This document shows, in pieces, positions 8,729 through 17,198 of a DNA stretch of 64,000 bases. Position numbers and translations under genes: made by a program. The notes beneath the pieces are model-generated. The model did no database searches and was not told where the DNA came from. It worked only from the letters and a program-made list of their open reading frames with translations. The DNA is from Candidatus Zhuqueibacterota bacterium (lineage in GTDB: Bacteria; Zhuqueibacterota; Zhuqueibacteria; Oceanimicrobiales; Oceanimicrobiaceae): the NCBI GenBank assembly GCA_029262055.1, contig JAJDAD010000014.1:58166-122165 (forward strand), given 5' to 3'. Position 1 is the first letter of the stretch; each line of letters starts with the position of its first letter.

Positions 8729-8759
8729 GAAATATATTAATTTTGTTAATACAACGCAA
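8729..8759 (-). promoter_or_regulatory. Promoter of the LysR gene (TTG-N20-TATATTTC)
   Basis: On the minus strand, TTG, 20 bases, TATATTTC, about 43 bases before the ATG. It differs in one base from TAnnTTTG. The inverted repeat at 8736-8750 covers it. Confidence 0.5.
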
Positions 8760-8954
8760 ATCATTACTGTGACATGCAAAGATAATCAATCCCAGCTACA
8801 AAGAGGGCAAGTATCGGGTGGCTTGTGACTACATGGTTTGTAGATTCGGACAACGCAACATTTGCAGAGATGTACCGCGAGAAGCGTATTTGAACTTTCC
8901 CATCAGGTATCTATCTGGTGGGAATTGGTATGTGTAGTTTATGATATATGGATC

Positions 8955-8984
8955 TTGTTGACAAACCAATTTCAATGTATCTTG
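8955..8984 (+). promoter_or_regulatory. Promoter of the EamA transporter gene
   Basis: TTG, 20 bases, TATCTTG on the plus strand. It would give a leader of about 30 bases containing the TAGGAGG ribosome site of the gene at 9021. Confidence 0.5.
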
Positions 8985-9020
8985 TCCGCGCGTTACAGTG
9001 ACAGATAGGAGGCGCATCTT

Positions 9021-9941
9021 ATGTCGAGTAATTTAGTTTGGCTTTTCATTCTTTCTATTTTGTGGGGGCCATCTTTTCTTTTTATCAAGATTGCCGTGGT
9101 GGAAATAGCGCCGTTGACCATAGTTGCAGTCCGTGTTGGACTGGCAGCCGTTGCGCTTCTTGTTCTCTTGCGTTTGCGGAGTATCAAGTTGCCACGTTGG
9201 GGTGCCATTTGGGGACACTTCACCGTCATGGGTTTGCTGGCACATGCTATTCCATTCGCTCTTTTCAATTGGAGCGAGCAATTCATTGACAGTGCAGTGG
9301 CCTCCATTCTGAATGGTACGACTCCGCTATTCACGATTTTGTTTGCACACTTTTTTACTGAAGATGAACGCTTGACCGGAGCCAAAGTGGCCGGGAGCAT
9401 CATTGGATTTCAAGGATTGCTCTTTCTTGCCTCACCTTCATTCCTCGCTGGCGTGGAGGCAACCACGCTTGGCATACTCGCCGCTACTGCAGCTTCTTGC
9501 AGCTACGGCATGGCCATGATTTACGCCCGCCGTCACGTGCGTGGTCAAAAGCCTCTGGTCGCACCCGCTGCCCAGCTCACATTGGCGACCCTCATAATGA
9601 CACCCATGGCTTTCCTACTGGAGGAACCGCTGGCGGTAGGCCTTCCCTCTTTTGGGGCTTTGAGTTCATTACTTGCCCTGGGTTTGTTCGGCACGGCGGC
9701 GGCTTTCGTGGTGTACTATAGGATTCTTGAAAGCGCTGGGGCAACATATCTATCGATGGTCACTTACCTGGTTCCGATGTTTGGAATTGCGTTAGGGGTT
9801 TCCGTATTGGGCGAACCGGTCACGTGGAACATGTTTGTTGGCGGAGCCTTGATTTTGGCAGGAGTTCTGACCGTGAATAGAGGGTTGAGCTTTCCTGTGA
9901 CGCAGCTTAAGCAACTGTTAGGCTGGAAGCCATTGTCATGA
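9021..9941 (+). CDS. EamA/DMT-family metabolite exporter
   Basis: This 306-residue inner-membrane protein has about ten hydrophobic helices in two homologous EamA halves, residues about 5-140 and 150-290. It shows the W-G-x-S-F-L opening and the E-P-V-T-W conserved acidic-proline turn near residue 265. Relatives export amino acids and other metabolites. The ATG is preceded by TAGGAGGCGCATCTT, a good ribosome site. The stop overlaps the DinB gene by four bases. Control by the divergent LysR protein is likely by context but not shown. Confidence 0.9.
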   Translation: MSSNLVWLFILSILWGPSFLFIKIAVVEIAPLTIVAVRVGLAAVALLVLLRLRSIKLPRWGAIWGHFTVMGLLAHAIPFALFNWSEQFIDSAVASILNGTTPLFTILFAHFFTEDERLTGAKVAGSIIGFQGLLFLASPSFLAGVEATTLGILAATAASCSYGMAMIYARRHVRGQKPLVAPAAQLTLATLIMTPMAFLLEEPLAVGLPSFGALSSLLALGLFGTAAAFVVYYRILESAGATYLSMVTYLVPMFGIALGVSVLGEPVTWNMFVGGALILAGVLTVNRGLSFPVTQLKQLLGWKPLS

Positions 9942-10495
9942 ATTCAAAACGATCTATCTTTCCCAGGACATTTGAAAACCATGATTTCGATTTACTCCTG
10001 CAGGCATTTGATGCGGGTCAGGAAAGGCTCGTCAAAGCGGTGAGTGGCTTAGATGCAAAGGAATTGAGCACCCACTCCAGGCCAGGGAAATGGTCTGTGA
10101 AGGACATTATCATTCATGTGGCAGATGCTGAGATTATGGGTGCCGGTAGGATCAGGCAGGTATTTGCTGAGCCCGGATGCACACTGGCGGGTTACGAACA
10201 AGCTGTTTGGGCAGATGTTCTCGACTATTCGAACCAGGTGAACGAAGCTGTTCAAACCTCTCTCGCCCTGTTCGAAATGTTGCGTCGGGCGACATCCCCT
10301 TTGTTCCATCGGGCACGCGCGCAAGATTGGAGCAAGATTGGGTTGCATCCGGAGCATGGGGAGGTGACGCTGCGCAATCTCCTTGAGCTTTACGCGGATC
10401 ATAGTGAGCGACACATTGAGCAAATCCTTGAGCACCGGGTTTTATTGCAAAGGCCGCTGGACCTTCAACTGTTGCTGAAGGAACGTCTTTACTAA
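9938..10495 (+). CDS. DinB-family four-helix metalloenzyme-like protein
   Basis: This 185-residue protein shows the DinB/YfiT fold layout: a K-W-S-V-K-D-I-I-I-H-V-A-D-A-E helix near residue 50, which provides the first metal histidine, and a late H-S-E-R-H-I-E-Q helix near residue 152, which provides two more. Family members use low-molecular-weight thiols or have unknown roles. It starts inside the stop of the EamA gene (ATGA), so the two are translationally coupled. The substrate is unknown. Confidence 0.85.
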   Translation: MNSKRSIFPRTFENHDFDLLLQAFDAGQERLVKAVSGLDAKELSTHSRPGKWSVKDIIIHVADAEIMGAGRIRQVFAEPGCTLAGYEQAVWADVLDYSNQVNEAVQTSLALFEMLRRATSPLFHRARAQDWSKIGLHPEHGEVTLRNLLELYADHSERHIEQILEHRVLLQRPLDLQLLLKERLY

Positions 10496-10769
10496 TCACA
10501 ACCGTGATGATATTATGAAAAGAATAGGTGAATCGACAGTCGGACCATTCTGGCCAAATACAACTACACGGTGGTACGGTAGGATGAGCTGACGAACACC
10601 TCGTTCGTGCCCGACTCGACAAAGGTGCGATTTTTGTCTTGAGTTTTCATTGACCAATCTGCAAATTGTTGGTCTGGTCATTTTCGATTGCCGGTAGAGT
10701 TGTGAACTAGACATATGGAGATTTGGTCTTGTACCTGAACCGTCTGCACACCGAATAAGAGGAGACAGC

Positions 10770-11312
10770 ATGGCACAGAGGGCACCCGAACTCAGCGACA
10801 AACTTCAAGAGTTTATCTTGAAACAGAAGATGTTCTTTGTGGCTACTGCCGGAAGCGAAGGACGGATAAATCTATCACCAAAAGGTTTGGACACGCTCAG
10901 GATTCTCGACAAGAACAGGGTTGTGTGGCTCAACCTGACTGGAAGTGGAAATGAAACCTCGGTACACGTGCAGGAGAACGGCCGTATCACAATGATGTTC
11001 TGTGCTTTCGAGGGTGGTGCGCTGATCCTGCGCCTTTACGGACAGGCGAGAGCAATTCACTCCAGGAATGCGGAATGGCAGACGCTGATTGATTTGTTTC
11101 CTCCTAATGTTGGCGCCAGGCAAATCATTGACGTTTCCGTTGACCTTGTCCAGTCATCCTGCGGCACCGGTGTCCCGCTATTCGACTATGTATCTGACCG
11201 GGACCAGCTTGTTCGCTCAGCCGAAATGAAGGGAGAAGATGGCATCCGGGCATACTGGAGAGAGAGGAACCAGACCAGTCTGGACGGCAAACCAACGCAC
11301 ATAATAGATTGA
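10770..11312 (+). CDS. Pyridoxamine 5'-phosphate oxidase-like flavin-binding protein
   Basis: This 180-residue protein has the split-barrel PNPOx fold, visible as F-V-A-T-A (residues about 22-26), an I-N-L-S-P-K-G strand and a G-N-E-T-S-V-H flavin phosphate-binding region. It is of the general-stress/YwbN-like short type rather than true PdxH. GAGGAGACAGC precedes the ATG. The 274 bases upstream hold a nested inverted repeat (TGACCA/TGGTCA, 10651-10680) but no convincing promoter. The function is unknown; a flavin or F420-linked reductase or heme role is possible. Confidence 0.8.
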   Translation: MAQRAPELSDKLQEFILKQKMFFVATAGSEGRINLSPKGLDTLRILDKNRVVWLNLTGSGNETSVHVQENGRITMMFCAFEGGALILRLYGQARAIHSRNAEWQTLIDLFPPNVGARQIIDVSVDLVQSSCGTGVPLFDYVSDRDQLVRSAEMKGEDGIRAYWRERNQTSLDGKPTHIID

Positions 11313-11357
11313 ATCCTCTAACCCAGGCCCCTGTTTGTGCCTGATGAAGATATTGGA

Positions 11358-12071
11358 ATGACTTTTGACTTATTCTTGACGTCCTTTGTGGTCGTTGCCC
11401 TTGCGGCAATGGTGCAGGCGTCTACCGGCTTTGGCTTCGGAATCATCGCTGCGCCTTTTCTGGTGTTGACTGCTGGTTGGCTGGTGCCGGGGCCGCTTAT
11501 TTTTTCTGCTCTGTTTCTCACCATAGTGATGGCGCTGCGGGAGAAAGAGGCTATCGACTTTTCCAGTCTCAAATGGATCTTTGTCGGCCGAATTCCCGGG
11601 ACATTGATTGGGTTGCTCACGCTGACACTGGTGCCAAGGGAGAAGCTCACCATCGTCGTTGCGGTCATGATTCTGCTGGCGGTGGGACTGAGTCTACTCA
11701 ACCGGAACTTCCGGCCCCAGGCCAGATCCCTGATCGGCGCCGGCGTCGCTTCCGGCTTCATGGGCACGACCTCCTCTATCGGTGGGCCGCCCATTGCCCT
11801 TATCTATCAACATAGAGCAGGGGCTACGATGAGAGCAACTCTGGCCGTTTACTTCGGTATTGCGAGTTCGATCTCGCTGATTGGTCTGCACTTCATTGGA
11901 CTCTTTGGCAGCCGGGAGTTCACCGGGGCTGTGGCGCTGCTGCCTGCGGTTCTCGCTGGTTTTCTGCTAAGCCGGTGGACCTTACCATTTTTGAGAAAGG
12001 AAGCGACGCGCGCAATTATCCTTGGGATTGCGGGCATGGCCGGACTTATAATTTTGGTGAAAAGCTGGTGA
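11358..12071 (+). CDS. TauE/SafE-family membrane transporter
   Basis: This 237-residue protein has seven to eight hydrophobic helices and the family's two G-F-G-F-G-I-I-A / G-T-x-S-S-I-G-G-P-P repeats (about residues 26 and 132). Members export sulfite, sulfoacetate or other organosulfur anions. The frame reaches a GTG at 11337, but the ATG at 11358 starts directly at the first membrane helix. It is convergent with the pentapeptide gene, with 42 bases between the stops. Confidence 0.9.
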   Translation: MTFDLFLTSFVVVALAAMVQASTGFGFGIIAAPFLVLTAGWLVPGPLIFSALFLTIVMALREKEAIDFSSLKWIFVGRIPGTLIGLLTLTLVPREKLTIVVAVMILLAVGLSLLNRNFRPQARSLIGAGVASGFMGTTSSIGGPPIALIYQHRAGATMRATLAVYFGIASSISLIGLHFIGLFGSREFTGAVALLPAVLAGFLLSRWTLPFLRKEATRAIILGIAGMAGLIILVKSW

Positions 12072-12113
12072 TTAGTGGAACGGACGTTGGTGAAAGGGCG
12101 TCTGCAAAAGAGG

Positions 12114-12479
12114 TTAGGTGAGCAGGCTCGTGCTTTCATGAACCTGATCCGAGTCACTCACCCGGATGCGTGTGCCGAAATTAACCGCATTCTGGATTTC
12201 CATTGCGGACACGTTGTGCGGAAAGTAAGTCCCGCTGATACGGGCCATATGCATGCTGGACCCTTCCATATTCGCGTGCGTCAGGTTCAGCCCCTTGAGA
12301 TTGCAGCGGTTCAAGTAGGCGCCACGAAGATCCGCGTGCTGCAGGTCGGCATTTTGTAGGTTACGGCCACGCAGATTTACATCCTGCAGATCATACCCGC
12401 GCTGGCCCTCCACCTTCCGGTTGAATTCTTCTATCTGCTCACCCTTCAACAGATAGTACAGTTCTTTCTTGTCTACCAT
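12114..12479 (-). CDS. Small pentapeptide-repeat protein
   Basis: This 121-residue protein carries about eight A(D/N)LxX-type units from residue 30 to 75 (N-L-R-G-R-N-L-Q-N-A-D-L and so on), which fold as a right-handed beta-helix. A short N-terminal helix precedes them and a non-repeat tail follows. It lies 56 bases after the aldehyde dehydrogenase gene on the same strand and may be the last gene of the tryptophan dioxygenase unit. No catalytic function is expected; its role is unknown. Confidence 0.8.
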   Translation of the reverse strand: MVDKKELYYLLKGEQIEEFNRKVEGQRGYDLQDVNLRGRNLQNADLQHADLRGAYLNRCNLKGLNLTHANMEGSSMHMARISGTYFPHNVSAMEIQNAVNFGTRIRVSDSDQVHESTSLLT

Positions 12480-12535
12480 AGCAGGTATCTTGGTTAATGT
12501 CTCTGTGTCCGTTATCGGCGCACGGACAGCTTTGT

Positions 12536-13990
12536 TTACCCGGCATCCCGGTACCTCACGCAGACATTCTTCGGTTCAGTCACGAAATTAAGAGCTTCGT
12601 GGCCACCTTCACGGCCAAGGCCCGAATCCTTCATACCGCCAAACGGGGTTCGTAAGTCCCTCAGCATCCAACAATTTACCCAGACAATGCCGGCCTGCAA
12701 TTCACCGGCAACCCGGTGCGCACGCGATAGGTTCTCCGTCCAGATAGTGGCTGACAGACCGTACGCGGTGCCGTTGGCGATCTTTGTGGCTTCTTCGCTG
12801 TCATTAAACGGAATCAAGGTGACAACCGGACCGAAGATCTCTTCCTGATTCGTTCGGCAGTCGGGCGGCAACCCATCGATAACTGTGGGAGCTACGAAGC
12901 ACCCATTCCGGCACCGGCCCGCAATCTTGACCCGGTGTCCACCGCAAAGAATCGCGCCGCCTTCGTCACGGGCCCGCTCGATACACGCCAGGACCTTCTC
13001 CATATGTGCATGCGATACAAGCGACCCGATGTGGACTTGCTCCGAAAGAGGGTCGCCCACTTTCAGGGCCTGGGTGCGCTGCACAAAGTCTTTGCGGAAT
13101 TTGTCATAAATAGGCTTTTGGACTAAAATTCTTGAGCCGCAAAGACAGATTTGCCCTTGATTTGAGAAGGACGACCGAATGCTGGTCTGCAACATTTCTT
13201 CATAGTTACAATCCGCAAAAACGATATTCGGGTTTTTGCCACCCATTTCGAGCGAAAGTTTCTTGAAGAGCGGTGATGCAATTCTCGAGATCTGGCGTCC
13301 TGTCTCGGTACTACCGGTGAAGGTCAGCGCCGGAACATCGGGATGTTCGCAGATTGCCTGACCCACCTTGCTGCCTAATCCGTGTACGATATTGAGTACG
13401 CCGGGCGGCAGGCCCGCTTCCTTGCAAATCCCGGCCAGCAGATGGGCGGTCATCGGCGTGACTTCAGACGGTTTGCCTATCACGCAATTGCCCGCAGCCA
13501 GAGCCGGTGCGATCTTCCAGGTGAACAGATAGAGGGGAAGGTTCCAGGGTGAAATGCAACCAACGATACCCACCGGTTGCCGCACGGTATAGTTGATGGC
13601 CGCTCCCTGCATGTCGTGGGACTCGCTGCCAAAATGCATGACAGCCGCTGCAAAGAACCGGAGGTTTGAAGCTGCTCGTGGAATGTCGACCGTCCGGGCC
13701 AGTGACAACGGTTTGCCCGTGTCTTTTGATTCCGCGGCAGCGAGTTCTTCAATTCTTTCGTCCAGCAGGTCAGCGATGCGGAACAGCAGTTGGCTCCGGT
13801 CTGAGGGAGTCTGTGAGCTCCAGGCAGGAAATGCGGCTAGTGCAGCTTGCACTGCCGCTGCAACGTCTCGTTCGTCCGAATCCGGCAAGGTTGAGTAGGC
13901 GACGCCGGTGGCGGGTTCGACATTGCTAATATGCATCCCGCTGATTGCTTCCGGGAATTCGCCAGCTATGTAATTGCGGATGTCGTACAT
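12536..13990 (-). CDS. Aldehyde dehydrogenase, probable 2-aminomuconate-6-semialdehyde dehydrogenase
   Basis: This NAD-dependent dehydrogenase is 484 residues long, the normal family size. It has L-E-M-G-G-K-N-P (general base glutamate, about 254), N-Q-G-Q-I-C-L-C (nucleophile cysteine, about 288) and the E-E-I-F-G-P-V cofactor motif. The ALDH8/HMSDH-like sequence (S-P-W-N-L-P-L-Y-L-F-T-W-K-I-A-P-A-L) and the position in a tryptophan-catabolic unit support oxidation of aminomuconate semialdehyde to 2-aminomuconate. The related hydroxymuconate semialdehyde dehydrogenase is the main alternative. It follows the SDR gene by 55 bases. Confidence 0.88.
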   Translation of the reverse strand: MYDIRNYIAGEFPEAISGMHISNVEPATGVAYSTLPDSDERDVAAAVQAALAAFPAWSSQTPSDRSQLLFRIADLLDERIEELAAAESKDTGKPLSLARTVDIPRAASNLRFFAAAVMHFGSESHDMQGAAINYTVRQPVGIVGCISPWNLPLYLFTWKIAPALAAGNCVIGKPSEVTPMTAHLLAGICKEAGLPPGVLNIVHGLGSKVGQAICEHPDVPALTFTGSTETGRQISRIASPLFKKLSLEMGGKNPNIVFADCNYEEMLQTSIRSSFSNQGQICLCGSRILVQKPIYDKFRKDFVQRTQALKVGDPLSEQVHIGSLVSHAHMEKVLACIERARDEGGAILCGGHRVKIAGRCRNGCFVAPTVIDGLPPDCRTNQEEIFGPVVTLIPFNDSEEATKIANGTAYGLSATIWTENLSRAHRVAGELQAGIVWVNCWMLRDLRTPFGGMKDSGLGREGGHEALNFVTEPKNVCVRYRDAG

Positions 13991-14045
13991 GAGGGAGTAG
14001 GCTCCGGCCGTTATGCGAAGCGCGCTGCGTGCCCAAAAATGGGCG

Positions 14046-14834
14046 TCACAGGCACCCTGTGCGCCCGCCGTCTACAGGCAGATTTACGCCGGTGATATAG
14101 CCGGCGGAAGGGGAAGCCAAAAATCCTATGGCATAGGCCAACTCGTTGGCTTCGGCGAAACGACGGGCCGGAATGGGCGCCCGCATGGCCGCAGCAGCTT
14201 CCTCGACGGTTATGCCCGCGCGCTTGGCGTTGCCGGCGATTAGGGAATCCAGGCGTGCGGTGTTGGTTGCACCCGGAAGCACGTTGTTCACCGTAATGCC
14301 GGACGACGCCAATTCCGTGGCCAGGGTTTTGGCCCAATTGGCCACGGCCCCGCGAATGGTGTTCGACACACCCAGTCCCGGGATCGGTTGTTTTACCGAG
14401 GTCGAAATGACGTTGATGATCCGGCCGTAACCCTCGGCCTTCATGCCCGGCACCAGCGCACGCACCAGGATTTGGTTACAGAGAAGATGTTGAGAAAACG
14501 CAGCGCTAAACTCGTCTGGCGTCGCACTGTTGGCCGGGCCTGCAGGCGGGCCGCCGGTGTTGTTGATCAAAATGTGAAAGGGAGCACTGACTTCTATGTG
14601 CTCGTGCAATCGTTCTGCAAGAAGGTCAGGGTGCGCGAAATCCGCAACCAGGACCTCGTGTGTTTGACCGGACGAGGCCGCAAGTTCACCCTGGACTTCG
14701 TGCAAAGTCCGGGCGTTTCTTGCAAGTAGTGTTACGTTTGCGCCTAGCTCGGCCAGCTCCATTGCAGCGGCCCGGCCAATGCCCTGGGAGCTGCCGCAGA
14801 CCAGAGCGTTTTTTTGATGGAGGTCAAGATTCAT
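14046..14834 (-). CDS. SDR-family protein with substituted catalytic Tyr and Lys
   Basis: This 262-residue short-chain dehydrogenase fold has a cofactor motif V-C-G-S-S-Q-G-I-G (residues 12-20) and I-N-N-T-G-G-P-P (about 90-97). In the catalytic loop the canonical YxxxK is replaced: S157 stands at the tyrosine place and R161 at the lysine place (G-V-S-N-T-I-R-G), although S144-S146 remain. I recall a BKR-like SDR subgroup that lacks the catalytic tetrad. It starts within the end of the tryptophan dioxygenase gene (11-base overlap), so it is coupled to it. It may be a noncanonical reductase or a non-catalytic partner. Confidence 0.85.
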   Translation of the reverse strand: MNLDLHQKNALVCGSSQGIGRAAAMELAELGANVTLLARNARTLHEVQGELAASSGQTHEVLVADFAHPDLLAERLHEHIEVSAPFHILINNTGGPPAGPANSATPDEFSAAFSQHLLCNQILVRALVPGMKAEGYGRIINVISTSVKQPIPGLGVSNTIRGAVANWAKTLATELASSGITVNNVLPGATNTARLDSLIAGNAKRAGITVEEAAAAMRAPIPARRFAEANELAYAIGFLASPSAGYITGVNLPVDGGRTGCL

Positions 14835-15930
14835 GGTCTCTTGAGTAGTAAAAGCCCAGATTCTTCCGAAATTCCTCAGGGAGTCTGGGAAGCTCTGAGC
14901 GCGGTAAGAGGTACGTGGATAGATTTGTCAGATCGGAAAATACCTTGTGTCCGTGCGCGGTTGCGCGCAGGTATGTATGCCCGGAGGAGCCGCCGGTGCC
15001 GACTTTGGTGCCGATCATGCGCTGCACCATTAAAGCATGGCGGGAACGCCAGGTTGTAAAAAGTTCGTCGATGTCGATCAAGCAAGTAAGAAACTGAAAA
15101 GGGATGTGTAGAACCGGTTCATCTCGGAACAAGTTGATGAGCAGGGCTGCTTGCGTCGCCTGATAAGATAAACGGCGAACACCTTGCTTGATCAGGTCAT
15201 TGTGTTCCGTTTCATCGAACAATGCCAGAAACCCGGTCTCAGCCGCACTGAACTCTTTCAGCTCTTTTGCCTTCTCTTTGTCGGTAAGCAGTGGATTTGT
15301 GAGCAGGATTTCCCTGTCTTTGTCAAGCGCTCTTTTGACCGCGACTTTGTAGTTCTCCCAAAAGTCGAAGCCCTCAAATCTCAGAAAAGGCGTTCGCTCC
15401 AACCAGTTTTCAACGAGCTGGTAGAGCGACGGCCCAGCAAGCGCCTGGGTCATCAGAGCCTGATGTTCGTGCGACAGGCGGCTGTAGTAGGCATGCTTGT
15501 CAAAATTTTGTCGCTGTCCCGGCAGTAGTCCCAGCTTATTTTCCAGCAGGCGGAATTGGTAGCTCTGAAAGCCGGAAGCCGGGACCAACAGATCACGGAA
15601 TTCCAGAAAGTCCAGGGGAGTCATGGTTTCCAAAACATCAACCTGTTGCACCAGCAGTTTTTGGATCTCTATGATCCTGGTGAGTCTGGCGACGGCCACT
15701 CCCATGTTGTTTTCGCTGACATAGGCGTCTTTGAAAACGGCCATTACCGAATCGAGTTCGTGCAGGATTTGTTTGAACCAGAGTTCATAGACCTGGTGAA
15801 TTATGATGAAGAGCGTTTCATCATGGGCGGGTTCTTTCAGGTACTTCTCGCTGCGTGTTGTCTGGCAGTCAAGAAGACGATCCAACTGCAGATAGTCTGC
15901 GTAGTAGACCGGCGGGAATTTCGTCTTCAT
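14824..15930 (-). CDS. kynA: Tryptophan 2,3-dioxygenase
   Basis: This heme dioxygenase performs the first step, tryptophan to N-formylkynurenine. It is 368 residues, somewhat longer than the roughly 280 of proteobacterial enzymes and closer to animal ones. H45 lies in the substrate-site motif F-I-I-I-H-Q-V-Y-E-L-W-F-K. H298 in W-R-S-R-H-A-L-M-V-Q-R-M-I-G is the proximal heme ligand, followed by G-T-G-G-S-S-G. The frame is open to 16074, but family homology starts at the ATG at 15930. No ribosome site precedes it, and a TTGACT-N17-TACGGT promoter ends six bases upstream, so the mRNA is probably leaderless. Confidence 0.95.
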   Translation of the reverse strand: MKTKFPPVYYADYLQLDRLLDCQTTRSEKYLKEPAHDETLFIIIHQVYELWFKQILHELDSVMAVFKDAYVSENNMGVAVARLTRIIEIQKLLVQQVDVLETMTPLDFLEFRDLLVPASGFQSYQFRLLENKLGLLPGQRQNFDKHAYYSRLSHEHQALMTQALAGPSLYQLVENWLERTPFLRFEGFDFWENYKVAVKRALDKDREILLTNPLLTDKEKAKELKEFSAAETGFLALFDETEHNDLIKQGVRRLSYQATQAALLINLFRDEPVLHIPFQFLTCLIDIDELFTTWRSRHALMVQRMIGTKVGTGGSSGHTYLRATAHGHKVFSDLTNLSTYLLPRSELPRLPEEFRKNLGFYYSRDHES

Positions 15931-15936
15931 GGAAAG

Positions 15937-15965
15937 ACCGTAAAGATTTAAATTTGAAAAGTCAA
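15937..15965 (-). promoter_or_regulatory. Promoter of the tryptophan dioxygenase unit (leaderless)
   Basis: On the minus strand, TTGACT, 17 bases, TACGGT. The hexamer ends six bases before the ATG at 15930, so the first transcribed base should be at the A of the start codon. The same closeness is seen at kynU. Confidence 0.5.
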
Positions 15966-16096
15966 GATTATTCCCGCAAATGGCAGGTGTTTGAAAACTC
16001 AGAGTGGAGAGGAGTCGCTTGAGGCAGGCGTACAGGGGGAGCCAGCAAAAGACAGCCTCGGACGCCGAAACCAACCCGATGCCGAGGCCGAGATTC

Positions 16097-17014
16097 TCAG
16101 TTTGTATATGCCTCGTAGTCAGTGTCTGTCATGCTCACCGGGAAGTCCAGCACCCTGAAAGAAGATGTACTTTCTGCGCTTGCCTGCGTATCCTGGTCTA
16201 CGACTTTGACCGTAAGCGCATACTCGCCATTGGTGAAGTGGTCGGCAGGCAGCTTGATCGAATGAGCCGAGGAAGCCCCGGGCTTCGGGTGTGGTCGCTT
16301 TATATGGCCCACGATTCTACCTTCTTCATTGTGGAAAATGAAGTGAGCCATGTAGTTCGTGTAGTCCGTTTGCCCCTCGGTAATCAGGTTGTAGATTTCG
16401 AAGTAGAGGTAGATGTCCAACATTGCATGGGCAAAAACTCTCATGGCAGTCGGTTGAATATAGCGACCGTTTTTGACATACGGTCCTGAGTCAGCGGTTT
16501 CGATTTTTTGACTGAACTGAATATCGCTGACCAGCAGGCCGGGGGTCTGCAAATCACGTACCGTGACGTACTCCGTTATTCTCGAAGTCCTGCGCGTCTC
16601 CGTGTCGGTCATATGGGCTTTGAGGATATATTCGCCGGGCTCGAGCATCCAGCCCACCAGCGAAGCCCGGGCCCGGCCACTTCTGACCGTCTCTTCGAAG
16701 TCTGGCACCTGCACGTCGTCGTGCGTTGTGTGTTTCTGAATGACCACTTCCTCTTTATCCAACAAGGCGATTTCCAGTTCATAGCCGGCGTGGAATTCCT
16801 TTCCTTCCTTATAGAACTGCAGCGCGCCGTAGCCAACTTCGATATAGAATTCCAGGTAGGTTAGGTCCCCGGATCCCTGAAAGTTGGCATAATCGATGTG
16901 AAACAACGGGCCGTCACCATTGGATTCGAATGGTGTTACTTTGGATGGCGGAGAGCCGAATGCTGTTACGCACGTCATCAAGATAAGTCCTGCAACAACG
17001 AGGATGATTTTCAT
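16097..17014 (-). CDS. Secreted protein resembling the N-terminal region of GWxTD-domain proteins
   Basis: This 305-residue protein has a signal peptide (hydrophobic residues 4-20) followed by beta-rich sequence. The segment Y-L-E-F-Y-I-E-V-G-Y-G-A-L-Q-F near residue 55 resembles the beta-sandwich that precedes GWxTD domains in FCB-group and Gemmatimonadota secreted proteins. Here the chain ends about where that C-terminal domain would start, with no GWxTD motif. GGAG stands before the ATG. It is upstream of the tryptophan dioxygenase gene on the same strand, which has its own promoter. The function is unknown, and the family assignment is tentative. Confidence 0.6.
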   Translation of the reverse strand: MKIILVVAGLILMTCVTAFGSPPSKVTPFESNGDGPLFHIDYANFQGSGDLTYLEFYIEVGYGALQFYKEGKEFHAGYELEIALLDKEEVVIQKHTTHDDVQVPDFEETVRSGRARASLVGWMLEPGEYILKAHMTDTETRRTSRITEYVTVRDLQTPGLLVSDIQFSQKIETADSGPYVKNGRYIQPTAMRVFAHAMLDIYLYFEIYNLITEGQTDYTNYMAHFIFHNEEGRIVGHIKRPHPKPGASSAHSIKLPADHFTNGEYALTVKVVDQDTQASAESTSSFRVLDFPVSMTDTDYEAYTN

Positions 17015-17198
17015 GGCTGCTCCGCTGGAAAGGTGAGAAGTGCTGTATCTTGTGTCTTAATTATCGGGAGGTGCGTGGGCCGGTTAACAGGAGCGCTTAA
17101 GAAAGAAGTAAAACTATTGTAACATTTTGCGATTCAGGCAGAAAATGACACTTTTGCAAATTAAGTTTCACTTAGGAAGCAAAGCGGGGAGGGGGTGC

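Larger units (their letters stand above)
8687..9020. promoter_or_regulatory. Divergent regulator/exporter intergenic region
   Basis: This 334-base AT-rich gap holds two outward promoters (8729-8759 minus, 8955-8984 plus). An ATTAA-N5-TTAAT inverted repeat at 8736-8750 lies over the minus-strand spacer and downstream box. Its position fits autoregulation by the LysR protein, which commonly binds T-N11-A sites. Nothing else was recognised. Confidence 0.45.

Noticed and set aside
15931..16074. N-terminal extension of tryptophan dioxygenase by 48 residues
   Set aside because: The extension is unlike the family and would contain the promoter; homology starts at the ATG at 15930.
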